From Caballeronia humi (lineage in GTDB: Bacteria > Pseudomonadota > Gammaproteobacteria > Burkholderiales > Burkholderiaceae): a stretch of DNA of 64,000 nt. Shown here piece by piece: positions 46,934-57,431 of this stretch. The stretch covers positions 372,001 to 436,000 of the forward strand of contig NZ_FCNW02000001.1 in the NCBI RefSeq assembly GCF_001544475.1, written 5' to 3'. How positions within the stretch are numbered: the first letter of the stretch is position 1; every line of letters starts with the position of its first letter. The notes below the pieces were generated by a model. The model was not told the origin of the DNA. It did not search any database and worked only from the letters and a program-made list of their open reading frames with translations. The translations under genes and the position numbers were made by a program.

Positions 46934-47079
46934 GGCACTCTTCCTACAATTATCTGTCGACGCTTGCAAAGCCTTGAATTATAGCCGCAAACCATTTCCG
47001 GCCCGCGATTTTCGGGTCGATGGCCCCAGCGGGCGAACTCCTAAATGAGGGCCGTTAGCGCGCAATTCAAGGCAACAAT

Positions 47080-47691
47080 TCAGGCGCGTCGGCGCCAGGT
47101 CAGCCAATGTTCGCGCCCCGCGAAGACGGGGATCGAATCGGTCACCGCGTGTTCGTCGATCAATTCGAAGTGCGGGGTCAGAAAGGCGTCGAGCGCGTCG
47201 CGTTCGATTCCGAACGGCGGGCCTTTCGGAGTCGCGCCGAGGAAGAAGAAACCAGCGAGGAGCGCCCCGGGGCGCAGAAGCGCAGCCATACGCGCGGCGT
47301 AGTCCGGCCAGCGATCCGGCGGCAACGCGCAGAAAAACGCACGCTCGTAGATCCAGTCGATGGCGAACGGTGGCTCGTAAGTGAAGAAATCCGCCTGTTC
47401 GACGATATTTGCCTGCGCGCCGAGTTCCACCCGCGCCACCGCCACCGCGCTCGGCGAAAAATCGATCGCGCGGACCGGCCAGCCGGCGTTCGCAAGCCAA
47501 AGCGCTTCATACGCGCTGCCGCAGCCCGGGATCAGCACGTTGCGCGGCGTGAGTGCCGCTGCGAACGCGCGGAACGCTTCGGGCACGCCCGCCTGGTCCC
47601 AGGGCGTGAACTGGTGATCGAAGCGCTCGTCCCAGAAATCGGGCGAGTTGGGATCGCGGGATTCAAACGACGGCGTCGACGGATCACTCAT
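47080..47691 (-). CDS. TPMT-family SAM-dependent methyltransferase
   Basis: A 203-residue methyltransferase resembling the thiopurine S-methyltransferase family. It starts with DFWDERFDHQFTPWDQAG, then the SAM loop VLIPGCGSAYEALWLANAG and AIDFSPSAV. Bacterial members methylate sulfur, selenium or other small acceptors. The ATG at 47691 lies 5 bases after the ubiB stop, so it belongs to the ubiJ-ubiB transcription unit. The real substrate is unknown. Confidence 0.85.
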   Translation of the reverse strand: MSDPSTPSFESRDPNSPDFWDERFDHQFTPWDQAGVPEAFRAFAAALTPRNVLIPGCGSAYEALWLANAGWPVRAIDFSPSAVAVARVELGAQANIVEQADFFTYEPPFAIDWIYERAFFCALPPDRWPDYAARMAALLRPGALLAGFFFLGATPKGPPFGIERDALDAFLTPHFELIDEHAVTDSIPVFAGREHWLTWRRRA

Positions 47692-47696
47692 CTCGT

Positions 47697-49274
47697 TCAC
47701 CCGCCGTACGCGACCGTCAGCCAGACCTGCGCGATCAGCACGCCCGCCCCCACCGCCAGTCCGAAAATGAGCAGCGCCTGAAGCAGTCGGTTCGTCTTCT
47801 TTTGCTCGACGAGGATCATCCGCATCAGATCGTCGTTGCCGGGACGCGGCAGATCGTGGCGTTCGGCGAGAAGGTGATGAATCAGCCGCGGCATCTGCGG
47901 CAGGGTCTTGCTCCACTGCGGCGCTTCCATCTGAAGACGCTCGAACCAGCCGCGCCAGCCGATCTGCTCGTTCATCCAGCGTTCCAGATACGGCTTCGCG
48001 GTCTTCCACAGATCGAGTTCCGGATCGAGCGAGCGGCCGAGCCCTTCCACATTCAGCATCGTCTTTTGCAGCAGCACGAGTTGTGGCTGGATTTCGACGT
48101 TGAAGCGGCGCGACGTCGAAAAGAGCCGCAGCAGCACTTGTCCAAGCGAAATATCCTTCAACGCGCGATCGAAATACGGTTCGCAGACAGCGCGTATCGC
48201 GCTCTCCAGTTCCTCGACGCGAGTATTCGACGGCACCCATCCCGATTCCAGGTGAAGCGTCGCGACCCGGTGATAGTCGCGCTTGAAGAACGCGAGGAAG
48301 TTCTGCGCCAGATAATTCTTATCGAAGTCCGACAACGCGCCGACAATTCCGAAGTCAAGCGCGATATAGCGGCCGAAATGCGCCGGATCGAGGCTTACCT
48401 GAATGTTGCCCGGGTGCATGTCGGCGTGGAAGAAACCGTCGCGAAACACCTGCGTAAAGAAAATTTCAACGCCTTCGCGCGCCAGCTTCGGAATATCCAC
48501 GCCGGCGCCGCGCAGCGTTTCGATCTGACTGATCGGCACGCCGATCATCCGTTCCATGACGAGCACTGTCGGCGCGGAAAAATCCCAGTACATCTCGGGC
48601 ACGAGCAGCAGGTCGAGGCCCGCGAAGTTGCGGCGCAACTGGCTGCCATTCGCCGCCTCGCGCATCAGGTCGAGCTCGTCGTGCAGATACTTGTCGAATT
48701 CCGCGACGACTTCGCGCGGCTTCAGGCGCCGGCCGTCCGCCCACAGACGCTCGGCCCAGATCGCGATATCGCGCAGGAGCGCCAGGTCCGAATCGATGAC
48801 GGGCAGCATGCCGGGCCGCAGCACCTTCACCGCGACGTCCTTGCCGGCGTGCACGCCGGTACGAATTTTCGCGAAGTGAACCTGCGCGATCGATGCGCTC
48901 GCCACCGGAACGCGCTCGAAATCATCGAAAAGGACGTCGATCGGCGCGCCCAGCGACTTCTCGACGATTTCCACAGCCAGCGCCGAATCGAACGGTGGCA
49001 CCTGGTCTTGCAGCTTCGCGAGTTCGTCGGCGATATCGACGGGTAGCAAGTCGCGCCGCGTCGACAGCACCTGCCCGAACTTCACGAAAATCGGCCCGAG
49101 GCTTTCCAGCGCGAGACGCAGCCGAATGCCGCGCGGAATCTCGAACTTGCGGCCAAACGTGGTGATGCGCATCAGGAAGCGCACGCGCCGATCGTCGATG
49201 CCGCTCAGCACCAGTTCGTCGAGTCCGAAGCGAACAATCGTGAAGAATATTTTCAGGAAACGCAGAAAACGCAT
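47697..49274 (-). CDS. ubiB: Ubiquinone biosynthesis accessory ATPase UbiB
   Basis: A 525-residue member of the ADCK/UbiB protein-kinase-like family that supports ubiquinone synthesis, likely by extracting lipid intermediates. The family KxGQ motif is in [16 protein letters not shown], and the A-rich loop is in [24 protein letters not shown] and LDFGIVGAL hold the catalytic residues. Two C-terminal membrane helices end the protein. It follows ubiJ by 11 bases. Confidence 0.95.
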   Translation of the reverse strand: MRFLRFLKIFFTIVRFGLDELVLSGIDDRRVRFLMRITTFGRKFEIPRGIRLRLALESLGPIFVKFGQVLSTRRDLLPVDIADELAKLQDQVPPFDSALAVEIVEKSLGAPIDVLFDDFERVPVASASIAQVHFAKIRTGVHAGKDVAVKVLRPGMLPVIDSDLALLRDIAIWAERLWADGRRLKPREVVAEFDKYLHDELDLMREAANGSQLRRNFAGLDLLLVPEMYWDFSAPTVLVMERMIGVPISQIETLRGAGVDIPKLAREGVEIFFTQVFRDGFFHADMHPGNIQVSLDPAHFGRYIALDFGIVGALSDFDKNYLAQNFLAFFKRDYHRVATLHLESGWVPSNTRVEELESAIRAVCEPYFDRALKDISLGQVLLRLFSTSRRFNVEIQPQLVLLQKTMLNVEGLGRSLDPELDLWKTAKPYLERWMNEQIGWRGWFERLQMEAPQWSKTLPQMPRLIHHLLAERHDLPRPGNDDLMRMILVEQKKTNRLLQALLIFGLAVGAGVLIAQVWLTVAYGG

Positions 49275-49285
49275 GGTTCAGCCCA

Positions 49286-49978
49286 TTACTTGCGCATGCC
49301 GCGCGGGAGTGCGGCGGCGCCGGGCGCGAGCGCGCCACGGGCTTCGGCTGTTTGTTCGACTCGCTCGACGCGTTTTTCCACGCGCGCGAGCGCATCGCGG
49401 ACGCGCGACAGTTCTGTGTTGAATGCGTCGAGCGCGCTGCGTCGCACCAACTGCGGCTTTTCATCGAGCAGATATTCGGCGACGGAATCGAGCAGATTGC
49501 GCCCCGTCCGCAGCGCCTGCTCGTGCACCGTGCGCGCGACCGCGCCGATCCGGTGGGCGGGCGCATCGCCGATCAGCCGCGACAGGTCTTCTTCCGGCTC
49601 CCAGCGCAAATGCTCGGCAAGTTTCGCGATGGTCGTGGCGAATTCCGCGTCGCCTTCGATCCTGACGTGCTTCATCACCGCCGCCTGACCGCCTTGCAGA
49701 AAGGCCGGCAGCGCGTCGGGCGGCACGGATATGGTGACGTCGAATTGCCCGGCCTCCGTTTCGTCGATGGCGGCGATCAGTCCGTCCGGCTGCACGACGA
49801 GCGAGAGCGCGAACGGCGCGCAAACGAGCCGGGCGGTCCTGCCGGCGTAGGGCTTGAAGCGCTCGCGGGCCCAGGACTCACGAGCGAGCAGATGATTCAC
49901 GGCGGCCGCGAACGCTTTCGACGCGGTCTTGACGGCGGGACTTGCAACAGTTCGGGCGGATTCGTCTGCGTTCGTCAT
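49286..49978 (-). CDS. ubiJ: Ubiquinone biosynthesis accessory factor UbiJ
   Basis: A 230-residue SCP2-domain protein that binds lipid-like ubiquinone intermediates in the Ubi complex with UbiK. The N-terminal region (about 20-130) is the SCP2 fold, including VRIEGDAEFATTIAKLAEHL. A C-terminal coiled coil (about 180-215, LSRVRDALARVEKRVERVEQ) would contact UbiK. It is immediately upstream of ubiB. Sequence similarity among UbiJ proteins is low, so genomic context adds much to the call. Confidence 0.87.
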   Translation of the reverse strand: MTNADESARTVASPAVKTASKAFAAAVNHLLARESWARERFKPYAGRTARLVCAPFALSLVVQPDGLIAAIDETEAGQFDVTISVPPDALPAFLQGGQAAVMKHVRIEGDAEFATTIAKLAEHLRWEPEEDLSRLIGDAPAHRIGAVARTVHEQALRTGRNLLDSVAEYLLDEKPQLVRRSALDAFNTELSRVRDALARVEKRVERVEQTAEARGALAPGAAALPRGMRK

Positions 49979-49989
49979 CGGCTGTGAGA

Positions 49990-50030
49990 TGAAAAAACCC
50001 GCGCAAGCGGTGGCTTGCGCGGGTTTCTAT
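49990..50030 (-). terminator. Terminator between the Tim44-like gene and ubiJ
   Basis: Perfect 14-base arms (AAACCCGCGCAAGC and complement) enclose GGTG. On the minus strand six T follow. It ends the ubiE/Tim44-like transcript 75 bases before its last gene's stop gives way to ubiJ. Confidence 0.85.
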
Positions 50031-50105
50031 TCTACCTTCGCAACCGGCCTCGCCGCCGGCCGGTCTCGCCGGCCTGGCCATTCGGCCGATGCGCAGGATC
50101 AGGCT

Positions 50106-51104
50106 TTAGTTCACCTGCTGGATGCCGGCGAGAAGCCAGCCTTCGTTGCCCGTCTTCTGCTTCGACAGGTTCCAGATCTCGACGAAGGGTTCCGCCGCCG
50201 CCCCTTCCGACTCGCGGATCAGGCCGTGGAAGCGCACGCTCGCCAGATACTCGGACGTGCGATCCTCGACGCCCAGGATATCGGCGTTGAGTTGCACGAC
50301 GTCGGTGCGATTCGGCTGGCTGCCGCGCGCGTCGATGTCGGTTTTCACTTCGGCGAACATTTCGGGCGTCGTAAATTCACGGATGTCGTTCGTGTTGCCG
50401 CGATCCCACGCGTCCTGCAGACGCACGAAGTAGACCTTCGCGTTACGGATGAAGGCGTCGGTATCGAAACCGGCCGGCACGACTGGTTGCGGCGCAACAT
50501 CCTGCGTGCTTGCAGCGTTTTGCGGCAGATAACCACCCGAGGTCGGCGCTGTATAAGCCGGCTCCTGATTCAGCCCCGTGCGAGCCGTGCCGCCGAACGG
50601 CGACGCGCCCGCGCCCGCATTCGCGTACGCCGGCTGATTGGCAGCCGCGCGCTTCCTCATGATGAAGCGGAACAGCATAACGGCGGCCAGCACGATCAAA
50701 CCGATGATGATCATGTTCGCCATCGCGCCGGCGAACGCTTCGCCAAGGCCGAAGTGCGACAGGAGCGCCGCGATGCCGAGACCAGCGGCCAGACCGGCGA
50801 TCGGCCCGAGCCAGCGATTGCGCGCGGGTTGCGCCGCGGCGGCGGCTGCGGGCGCCGGCTGGGCGCGCTGAGCCTGCGCGGCCTGACCTTGCTGCATCGA
50901 TTGGGAAGGCGGCGTCGCCTGGTTCTGCTGAGTCGCCGTGGCTGACTGACGGCCCATGCTGCGGCCGCCGCCCATGCGTTTTGCTTCTGCGTCTTCAGCA
51001 ATGATGGCGCCGGCCATGATTACGCCAGCCAGCGCCAGGAGCCCGGCTTTCCTGAAAATCGACTTCAGGAAACCCCGAGACTGGGGTGAGCGCGAATCGG
51101 ACAT
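50106..51104 (-). CDS. Tim44-like domain-containing protein
   Basis: A 332-residue protein with an N-terminal membrane anchor or signal (about 17-36). A Gln/Pro/Ala-rich linker follows, then a second hydrophobic helix (about 120-150) and a C-terminal Tim44-like domain (about 200-330). That domain contains FIRNAKVYFVRLQDAWDRGN and ends in GNEGWLLAGIQQ. Bacterial Tim44-like proteins are of uncertain role. It sits between ubiE and ubiJ with its own terminator, 27 bases after the ubiE stop. Confidence 0.87.
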   Translation of the reverse strand: MSDSRSPQSRGFLKSIFRKAGLLALAGVIMAGAIIAEDAEAKRMGGGRSMGRQSATATQQNQATPPSQSMQQGQAAQAQRAQPAPAAAAAAQPARNRWLGPIAGLAAGLGIAALLSHFGLGEAFAGAMANMIIIGLIVLAAVMLFRFIMRKRAAANQPAYANAGAGASPFGGTARTGLNQEPAYTAPTSGGYLPQNAASTQDVAPQPVVPAGFDTDAFIRNAKVYFVRLQDAWDRGNTNDIREFTTPEMFAEVKTDIDARGSQPNRTDVVQLNADILGVEDRTSEYLASVRFHGLIRESEGAAAEPFVEIWNLSKQKTGNEGWLLAGIQQVN

Positions 51105-51131
51105 TTCGAATCCTTTAAAAAGAGTGGAACA

Positions 51132-51863
51132 CTAAAATTTGGTCCCGACGTGTAAAGCTACCACGCCACCTGACAAATTGTAATATTCGACTCGATCCAG
51201 GCCCGCTTGTTCCATCATTGTTTTGAGCGTCTCCTGGTCCGGATGCATGCGGATGGATTCCGCAAGATACCGGTAACTATCAGCATCTTTCGCAAACTTG
51301 TCGCCAAGCCACGGCAAAACCTTGAAACTGTAGACGTCGTAAGCCTTTTTCAGCGGGTCCCACACCTTGGAAAACTCTAATACGAGAAGACGACCCCCCG
51401 GCTTCAAAACCCGCTGCATCTCCGTTAATGCACCATCTTTGTGCGTCATATTACGAAGACCAAACGCCACGGTGACCACGTCGAAGTAGTTGTTCGGGAA
51501 CGGGATCTTCTCGGCATCGCAAAGAAGCGCGGGCGTGATCACGCCTTTGTTCAACAGCCGGTCGCGCCCGACGCGCAGCATCGATTCGTTGATATCGGTG
51601 TGCCAGACCTCGCCCGACGGCCCCGCCTGTTTCGCGAACGCCATCGCCAGATCGCCCGTCCCGCCTGCCAGATCGAGCACCTTGTAGCCGGGCCGTATCT
51701 TTGCCTGACCGATCGTGAAGAACTTCCACACGCGATGCAGCCCGCCCGACATCAGATCGTTCATCAAGTCGTAGTTGCTCGCGACCGAGTGAAACACGCC
51801 CGCCACTTTTTTTGCTTTTTCCTGCTCGTCGACCGTTTCGAAACCGAAGTGGGTCTTGCTCAT
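51132..51863 (-). CDS. ubiE: Ubiquinone/menaquinone biosynthesis C-methyltransferase UbiE
   Basis: A 243-residue methyltransferase that adds the ring methyl at C-2 of the ubiquinone precursor. It begins [20 protein letters not shown], has the SAM motif [12 protein letters not shown], and [16 protein letters not shown] later. No other menaquinone genes are seen in the window, so the ubiquinone step is the expected role. Separate promoters seem likely, as the DUF971 gene lies 85 bases upstream. Confidence 0.96.
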   Translation of the reverse strand: MSKTHFGFETVDEQEKAKKVAGVFHSVASNYDLMNDLMSGGLHRVWKFFTIGQAKIRPGYKVLDLAGGTGDLAMAFAKQAGPSGEVWHTDINESMLRVGRDRLLNKGVITPALLCDAEKIPFPNNYFDVVTVAFGLRNMTHKDGALTEMQRVLKPGGRLLVLEFSKVWDPLKKAYDVYSFKVLPWLGDKFAKDADSYRYLAESIRMHPDQETLKTMMEQAGLDRVEYYNLSGGVVALHVGTKF

Positions 51864-51948
51864 CGCGCTCGTCCTCGCCTGTTATTTGTTCTCTGTCCGC
51901 GCTCGGAACGCGGCTTCGTGCGGCAAAACGCCGCGCCAGCTACGCTGA

Positions 51949-52359
51949 TCAATGACAGTGGCCGCCGGATGCCTTGGTCGCCATCGGCGCATCGCGGTCG
52001 ACGCCCGCCGCTTCAAGTTTGGCCAGGTATGCGCGCCAGAGTTCGTCCTGGCGCACGGCCAGGTCGTACAGGATGTCCCACGAGTAGATGCCCGTGTTGT
52101 GGCCATCGGAGAAATTGAGTTGCAACGCATAGTGGCCAACCGGATCGACGCCAATCAGCGACACGTCGCGCTTGCCGGTCTGCAGCGTTTCCTGGCCCGG
52201 GCCGTGGCCCTGCACTTCCGCCGACGGCGAATACACGCGCAGCAGTTCGAACGGAACGCGATAGCTTTCATTGTTCGCGTACTGCAGTTCCAGCGCGCGC
52301 GATTTGGAATGCACGACGATCCCGGTGGGGATCGGCGTCTCTTTTGTCAGTCCGCTCAT
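51949..52359 (-). CDS. DUF971 domain-containing protein
   Basis: A 136-residue protein matching the small DUF971 domain, also found at the N-terminus of gamma-butyrobetaine hydroxylase. It includes VPFELLRVYSPSAEVQGHGP, and YALQLNFSDGHNTGIYSWD. It ends GGHCH, a possible metal-binding tail. It lies between a HIT gene and ubiE on the same strand. Some relatives act in Fe-S handling, but a role here is not proven. Confidence 0.87.
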   Translation of the reverse strand: MSGLTKETPIPTGIVVHSKSRALELQYANNESYRVPFELLRVYSPSAEVQGHGPGQETLQTGKRDVSLIGVDPVGHYALQLNFSDGHNTGIYSWDILYDLAVRQDELWRAYLAKLEAAGVDRDAPMATKASGGHCH

Positions 52360-52381
52360 GATGAGCCTTGATGGTAGATGT

Positions 52382-52816
52382 CTAGTTCTGCCCGAACGCC
52401 TGGTTCAGTTCAGTGCGGATAGCCTCGCGCAGGAGCGTGGCCTGCGCGCGCCACTTCGATAGTTGCGCCTCGGGCACCGAACGCTGGCGCGGCGCCCAGA
52501 TCGGCAGGGGAAAGCGCGAATCGTTCGAGCGGCGCGGGATGACGTGCCAATGGACGTGCGGCACCTGATTGCCGAGGCTCGCGAGATTCACCTTCGCCGG
52601 CGAAAGGATGCGCCGCATCGCGCGCTCGACGCCGTTCACGGCCGTCATGATGCGCAGACGCGCCTGATCGGAGAGATCGGACATCTCTCCGACGTGCGAA
52701 TTCCAGATCACGCGGCACAGGCCCGGCCAGTCGGCCTCATCGGCGAGGACGACACGCAGCGTGTCGTCCGACCATAAAACCTCACCGCCGTCTTCACGGC
52801 AAAACACACAATCCAT
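52382..52816 (-). CDS. HIT family nucleotide-binding protein
   Basis: A 144-residue histidine-triad protein with the catalytic HVHWHVIPR motif near residues 92-100 and an N-terminal CVFC pair. It would hydrolyse AMP-linked compounds, although substrates vary. Three starts overlap: TTG 52822, ATG 52819 and ATG 52816. The AGAGG sequence fits best to the last one. It is followed by the DUF971 gene after 22 bases. Confidence 0.88.
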   Translation of the reverse strand: MDCVFCREDGGEVLWSDDTLRVVLADEADWPGLCRVIWNSHVGEMSDLSDQARLRIMTAVNGVERAMRRILSPAKVNLASLGNQVPHVHWHVIPRRSNDSRFPLPIWAPRQRSVPEAQLSKWRAQATLLREAIRTELNQAFGQN

Positions 52817-52852
52817 CATCAACCTCTGGCGAAACGAACCTCGATCTCGCTA

Positions 52853-55800
52853 TTACACCAGCACGCGCTCGATACCGCCATCGTTCGCGCGCGCGACGTA
52901 GTCCGCCATCCAGTTTTCGCCGAGCACCTTCCGCGCGATTTCGACGACGATGTAATCCGCTTCGATGTTCGCGTCCTCGTTGTAGCGCGAAAGACCTTGC
53001 AGGCACGACGGGCAGCTCGTGAGGATCTTGACCTCAGTGCCATTCGACTGCGCGCCGTCGCCGGCCTTCAACACTGATCCCGCCGGATCGATCCCGCTCG
53101 CGCCGGCAGCAGCGACCAGCGGGATGTCGCGCAACTTCGCCGCGCCCTTGCGGATCTCCTCTTCCTTGCGAAAGCGCACCTGCGTCGAAATATCCGGTCG
53201 CGTGACGGCGAGCGTGCCCGATTCGCCGCAGCATCGATCGTTCTTCTCGATCTTGTAGCCGTCGTTCTTCGAGCCCATCAGTTCGTTGACGAGCTTGACC
53301 GGGTCCATCGTCTTGATCGGCGAGTGGCACGGGTCGTGATACATGTAGCGCGTGCCCTTCACGCCTTCCAGCCGAATGTTCTTTTCAAGTAAAAATTCGT
53401 GGATGTCGATGATCCGGCAGCCCGGAAAGATCTTCTCGAATTCGTAGCCGGCGAGTTGGTCGTAGCACGTCCCGCACGACACGACCACCGTCTTGATATC
53501 GAGATAGTTCAGCGTATTCGCGACGCGGTGGAACAGCACGCGGTTGTCGGTGACGATCTGCTCGGCCTTGTCGAACTGGCCAGAGCCGCGCTGCGGATAG
53601 CCGCAGCACAAGTAACCCGGCGGCAGCACGGTCTGCACGCCCGCTTCCCAGAGCATCGCTTGGGTGGCGAGGCCGACCTGCGAGAACAGCCGCTCCGAAC
53701 CACAGCCTGGGAAATAAAACACCGCTTCGGAATCGACGGTCGTCGCCTTCGGATTGCGAATGATCGGGACGATCTTGTTGTCCTCGATGTCGAGCAGCGC
53801 GCGCGCCGTCTTCTTCGGCAGGTTGCCCGGCATCTTCTTGTTCATGAAGTGGATCACCTGCTGCACGACCGGCGGCTTGCCGACCGTCGCCGGCGGATGC
53901 GCCGTCTGCTTCTTCGCGAACTTCTTCAGCAGGTCGTTGCCGAGCCGCTGCGCCTTGTAGCCGACGCCCATCATCGCGGTGCGGGCGACGTTGATCGTCT
54001 GCGGATTGGTCGCGTTGAGGAAGAACATGCCGGCCGCGTTGCCCGGATTGAACTTCTTCTTGCCCATCTTGCGCAGCAGGTTGCGCATGTTCATCGTGAC
54101 ATCGCCGAAGTCGATCTTCACGGGGCACGGCGTCACGCATTTATGACAAACCGTGCAGTGATCGGCGACATCGTTGAATTCGTCCCAGTGCTTGATCGAC
54201 ACGCCGCGGCGCGTCTGTTCTTCGTACAGGAACGCCTCGACCAGCAGCGACGTCGCGAGAATCTTGTTGCGCGGGCTGTAGAGCAGGTTCGCGCGCGGCA
54301 CGTGCGTCGCGCACACCGGCTTGCACTTGCCGCAGCGCAGGCAATCCTTGATCGAATCGGAGATTGCGCCGATATCCGACTGCTGCATGATCAGCGATTC
54401 GTAACCCATCAGGCCGAAGCTCGGCGTGTAGGCGTTGCGCAGATCCGCGCCCGGGAGCAGCTTGCCCGCATTGAAGCGCCCGTTCGGATCGACGCGCTGC
54501 TTGTACGCGCGGAAATCGCCGATTTCCTCTTCCGTCAGGAACTCCAGCTTCGTGATTCCGATGCCGTGCTCGCCGGAAATCACGCCGTCGAGCGCGCGCG
54601 CGAGCTTCATGATCCGCGCGACCGCGTGATGCGCGTCCTGCAGCATCTCGTAATTGTCGGAATTGACGGGGATGTTCGTATGAACATTGCCGTCGCCCGC
54701 GTGCATATGGAGCGCGACGAACACGCGTCCGCGCAGCACCTGCTTGTGGATGTTCTGCGCTTCGTCGAGGATCGGCTTGAACTCGCCGCCGTTGAAAATC
54801 TGGCGCAGTTCCGCGCGGATTTCCTGCTTCCACGAAATGCGCACCGTGCGATCCTGCGCAACGTTGAAGACGGTCGCGCCCGGCTGCGCATCGACGCGAT
54901 CGGCGAGTTTTTCCGCCAGCGCCTCGTAGCCGAGCCCGACCATGTAGTGCTGCGCCTCGCGCAACGGCAGATCGAGCTTGTCGCCGACGAAGGTCCAGCG
55001 CGCCTTCACGCGCTTTAGCAGATCGAGCGCCTGCTGCACGCGGTCTTCGAGCAGTTCGGCGCTCGGGATTTCGTTCGCGTCGTCGCTTTTGCCGAGCGGC
55101 AGCTTGCCGGTGCGGAAAAACGCCTCCAACGCGTCGACGAGTTGCAGCTTGTTCTTGATCGACAGCTCGATGTTGATGCGCTCGATGCCGTCCGTGTACT
55201 CACCCATGCGGTTGAGCGGGATGACGACGTCTTCGTTGATCTTGAACGCGTTCGTATGCTTCGCGATCGCGGCCGTGCGCGAGCGGTCGAGCCAGAAGCG
55301 CTTGCGTGCTTCGGCGTTCACCGCGACGAAACCTTCGCCGCTCTTGCCATTCGCCATGCGCACGACTTCGGACGTGGCGATGGCGACCGCATCGGCATCG
55401 TCGCCGACGATATCGCCGATCAGCACCATCTTCGGGAACGCGTTGCGCTTGCTCTTGGTCGCGTAGCCGACCGCGCGCAGATAGCGTTCGTCGAGGTGTT
55501 CGAGGCCCGCGAGGATCGCGCCGCCCTGCTTCGACGTCTCGAAAAGATAATCCTTGATCTCGACGATGCTCGGAATCGCGTCGCGTGCCTGGCCGAAGAA
55601 TTCGAGACAGACAGTGCGCGTGTGCGCGGGCATCTTGTGCAAAATCCAGCGCGCGGACGTGATGAGCCCGTCGCAACCTTCCTTCTGCACGCCCGGCAGG
55701 CCTGAGAGGAATTTATCCGTCACGTCCTTGCCGAGCCCTTCCTTGCGGAACGTCTTGCCCGCGATATCGAGCGATTCCGTGCGCAGAAGCTTTTCGCCCG

Positions 55801-56911
55801 GCGCGCGCGCGCCGTCGAACCAGTCGAGGCGAAAGCGTGCCACTTCGATGTCGTGAATCTTCCCGCAGTTGTGATCGAGCCGCGTGACTTCGAGCCAGTT
55901 GCCCTCCGGGTCGACCATGCGCCACCAGGCGAGGTTGTCGAGCGCCGTGCCCCACAGCACGGCCTTCTTGCCGCCCGCGTTCATCGCGACGTTGCCGCCG
56001 ACGCACGAGGCATCGAGCGAAGTCGGATCGACGGCGAAGACGAAGCCCGCCTGCTCGGCCGCCTCGGTCACGCGCCGGGTGACGACGCCCGCGCCCGAGA
56101 AAATCGTCGCGACCTTGGCGCTGACGCCGGGAAGATCGGTCATTTCGACCGGACCGAGCTGTTCGAGCTTTTCCGTATTGATGACGGCCGAGAACGGTGT
56201 TAGCGGGATCGCGCCGCCGGTGTAGCCGGTGCCGCCGCCGCGCGGGATCACGGTGAGACCGAGTTCAAAACACGCCTTGATGAGCCCGGCGATTTCCGCT
56301 TCGCTGTCCGGCGTCAGCACGACGAACGGATATTCGACGCGCCAGTCGGTGGCATCGGTAACGTGCGAGACGCGCGAGAGGCCGTCGAACTTGATGTTGT
56401 CCTTCTGCGTGCGCTTGCCGAGCGCCTTCGCGGCCTTGCGGCGCAACTCTGCCATCTTGCCGAACTCGGAGGCGAAATCATCGACTGCGCGGCGCGCCGC
56501 CGACACCAGCACTTCGACGCGCGCGGCGCGGTCGTGACCCGCCGTATCTCCGTGCAGCGACAAATCGTCCTTCCTGCGCTTCTCGATCTCGTGCAGCCGG
56601 TGATTCAGCGCCTCGACGAGCAGCGCGCGGCGCTTCGGGTTGTCGAGCAAATCGTCCTGCAGGTACGGATTGCGGCGCACGACCCAGATATCGCCGAGCA
56701 CTTCGTACAGCATGCGCGCCGAGCGGCCCGTGCGGCGTTCGCTGCGCAGCACGTCGAGAGCGGCCCAGGCTTCGTCACCGAGCAGCCGGATCACGATTTC
56801 GCGGTCGGAAAACGACGTGTAGTTATAGGGAATTTCGCGCAGGCGCGGTTCGAGATCGAGCGCCACGACGGCGGCGCCGCCATTCGGATCGAAGGCTTGG
56901 GGTGCGTTCAT
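52853..56911 (-). CDS. Large FAD/4Fe-4S/CCG-domain dehydrogenase (DUF3683 type)
   Basis: A 1352-residue multidomain oxidoreductase of the D-lactate/glycolate oxidase group. The N-terminal about 200 residues form a DUF3683-like region. The FAD-binding_4 domain has [18 protein letters not shown] near 222-240, followed by an FAD-oxidase C domain with the [19 protein letters not shown] site. Two 4Fe-4S motifs lie near 854 ([11 protein letters not shown]) and 919 ([12 protein letters not shown]). Two CCG domains are near 1102 and 1226 (CCGESG), binding non-cubane clusters. It would pass electrons from a 2-hydroxy acid to the quinone pool; the substrate is unknown. It is first in a minus-strand run ending at ubiE. 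Confidence 0.87.
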   Translation of the reverse strand: MNAPQAFDPNGGAAVVALDLEPRLREIPYNYTSFSDREIVIRLLGDEAWAALDVLRSERRTGRSARMLYEVLGDIWVVRRNPYLQDDLLDNPKRRALLVEALNHRLHEIEKRRKDDLSLHGDTAGHDRAARVEVLVSAARRAVDDFASEFGKMAELRRKAAKALGKRTQKDNIKFDGLSRVSHVTDATDWRVEYPFVVLTPDSEAEIAGLIKACFELGLTVIPRGGGTGYTGGAIPLTPFSAVINTEKLEQLGPVEMTDLPGVSAKVATIFSGAGVVTRRVTEAAEQAGFVFAVDPTSLDASCVGGNVAMNAGGKKAVLWGTALDNLAWWRMVDPEGNWLEVTRLDHNCGKIHDIEVARFRLDWFDGARAPGEKLLRTESLDIAGKTFRKEGLGKDVTDKFLSGLPGVQKEGCDGLITSARWILHKMPAHTRTVCLEFFGQARDAIPSIVEIKDYLFETSKQGGAILAGLEHLDERYLRAVGYATKSKRNAFPKMVLIGDIVGDDADAVAIATSEVVRMANGKSGEGFVAVNAEARKRFWLDRSRTAAIAKHTNAFKINEDVVIPLNRMGEYTDGIERINIELSIKNKLQLVDALEAFFRTGKLPLGKSDDANEIPSAELLEDRVQQALDLLKRVKARWTFVGDKLDLPLREAQHYMVGLGYEALAEKLADRVDAQPGATVFNVAQDRTVRISWKQEIRAELRQIFNGGEFKPILDEAQNIHKQVLRGRVFVALHMHAGDGNVHTNIPVNSDNYEMLQDAHHAVARIMKLARALDGVISGEHGIGITKLEFLTEEEIGDFRAYKQRVDPNGRFNAGKLLPGADLRNAYTPSFGLMGYESLIMQQSDIGAISDSIKDCLRCGKCKPVCATHVPRANLLYSPRNKILATSLLVEAFLYEEQTRRGVSIKHWDEFNDVADHCTVCHKCVTPCPVKIDFGDVTMNMRNLLRKMGKKKFNPGNAAGMFFLNATNPQTINVARTAMMGVGYKAQRLGNDLLKKFAKKQTAHPPATVGKPPVVQQVIHFMNKKMPGNLPKKTARALLDIEDNKIVPIIRNPKATTVDSEAVFYFPGCGSERLFSQVGLATQAMLWEAGVQTVLPPGYLCCGYPQRGSGQFDKAEQIVTDNRVLFHRVANTLNYLDIKTVVVSCGTCYDQLAGYEFEKIFPGCRIIDIHEFLLEKNIRLEGVKGTRYMYHDPCHSPIKTMDPVKLVNELMGSKNDGYKIEKNDRCCGESGTLAVTRPDISTQVRFRKEEEIRKGAAKLRDIPLVAAAGASGIDPAGSVLKAGDGAQSNGTEVKILTSCPSCLQGLSRYNEDANIEADYIVVEIARKVLGENWMADYVARANDGGIERVLV

Positions 56912-57431
56912 GTTCGACGGTTCGGTAGGCCGGCGCATGCGTCAAGGAAGGCGCAATGCCCGGCGATGCGCGTGGGGGCGCAAATTTTCGAGTGAGACTT
57001 TCTTTTGGGAAGGCAGCCGGTCATTGGACTGATAAGCGGCTTCATCAACCGCGCGGCGAGCCGCGCCGTGCCTTCGAGGTGCCCGGAATCAGCGCCACGA
57101 TCGCGCATGACGCGCGTGCCGCTCGGCCGCGGGATGAGACTCGCGGGGGACATGCGTCAAAAAATCGATCCGAGGCTGCGCTTGCATCTTCCGATCCAGA
57201 TTCGAAAAGACAATTCTAACCCATCGCGAAACCCCTCGTTCGCGGCAGCTAGCGCGTCGAAGGGGCTTTCGCCAGCCGGTTTTCGCCGTATTTCTGCGGT
57301 TTTTCGCCTGTGTTAAGGCGACCGTCCGGTCGGTAAAAGCGACTTCACGGCCGAGCCGAAGGTGGTTGGCGCTATCATTGACGTTTTCGCTCTCAAAAAT
57401 AGCGCGCAGTCGCTCTGCGTGACTTTCCCGC
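56912..57431. other. Gene-free divergent promoter region before ilvA
   Basis: This 520-base stretch separates the divergent dehydrogenase and ilvA. Short open frames occur, but their codon use and lack of ribosome sites argue against real genes. A CGACCG-TC-CGGTCG dyad lies at 57319-57332, about 100 bases before ilvA. A TATCAT box near 57373 might serve ilvA. No RNA fold or repeat was otherwise found. Confidence 0.6.
57319..57332. promoter_or_regulatory. GC-rich dyad upstream of ilvA
   Basis: Six-base arms CGACCG/CGGTCG with a TC centre form an operator-like site of the kind used by TetR-family proteins. No such regulator is adjacent, so the assignment is open. Confidence 0.35.

Noticed and set aside
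57005..57316. Possible small protein between the large dehydrogenase and ilvA
   Set aside because: Low-complexity translation without ribosome site or recognised domain; left as an intergenic region.
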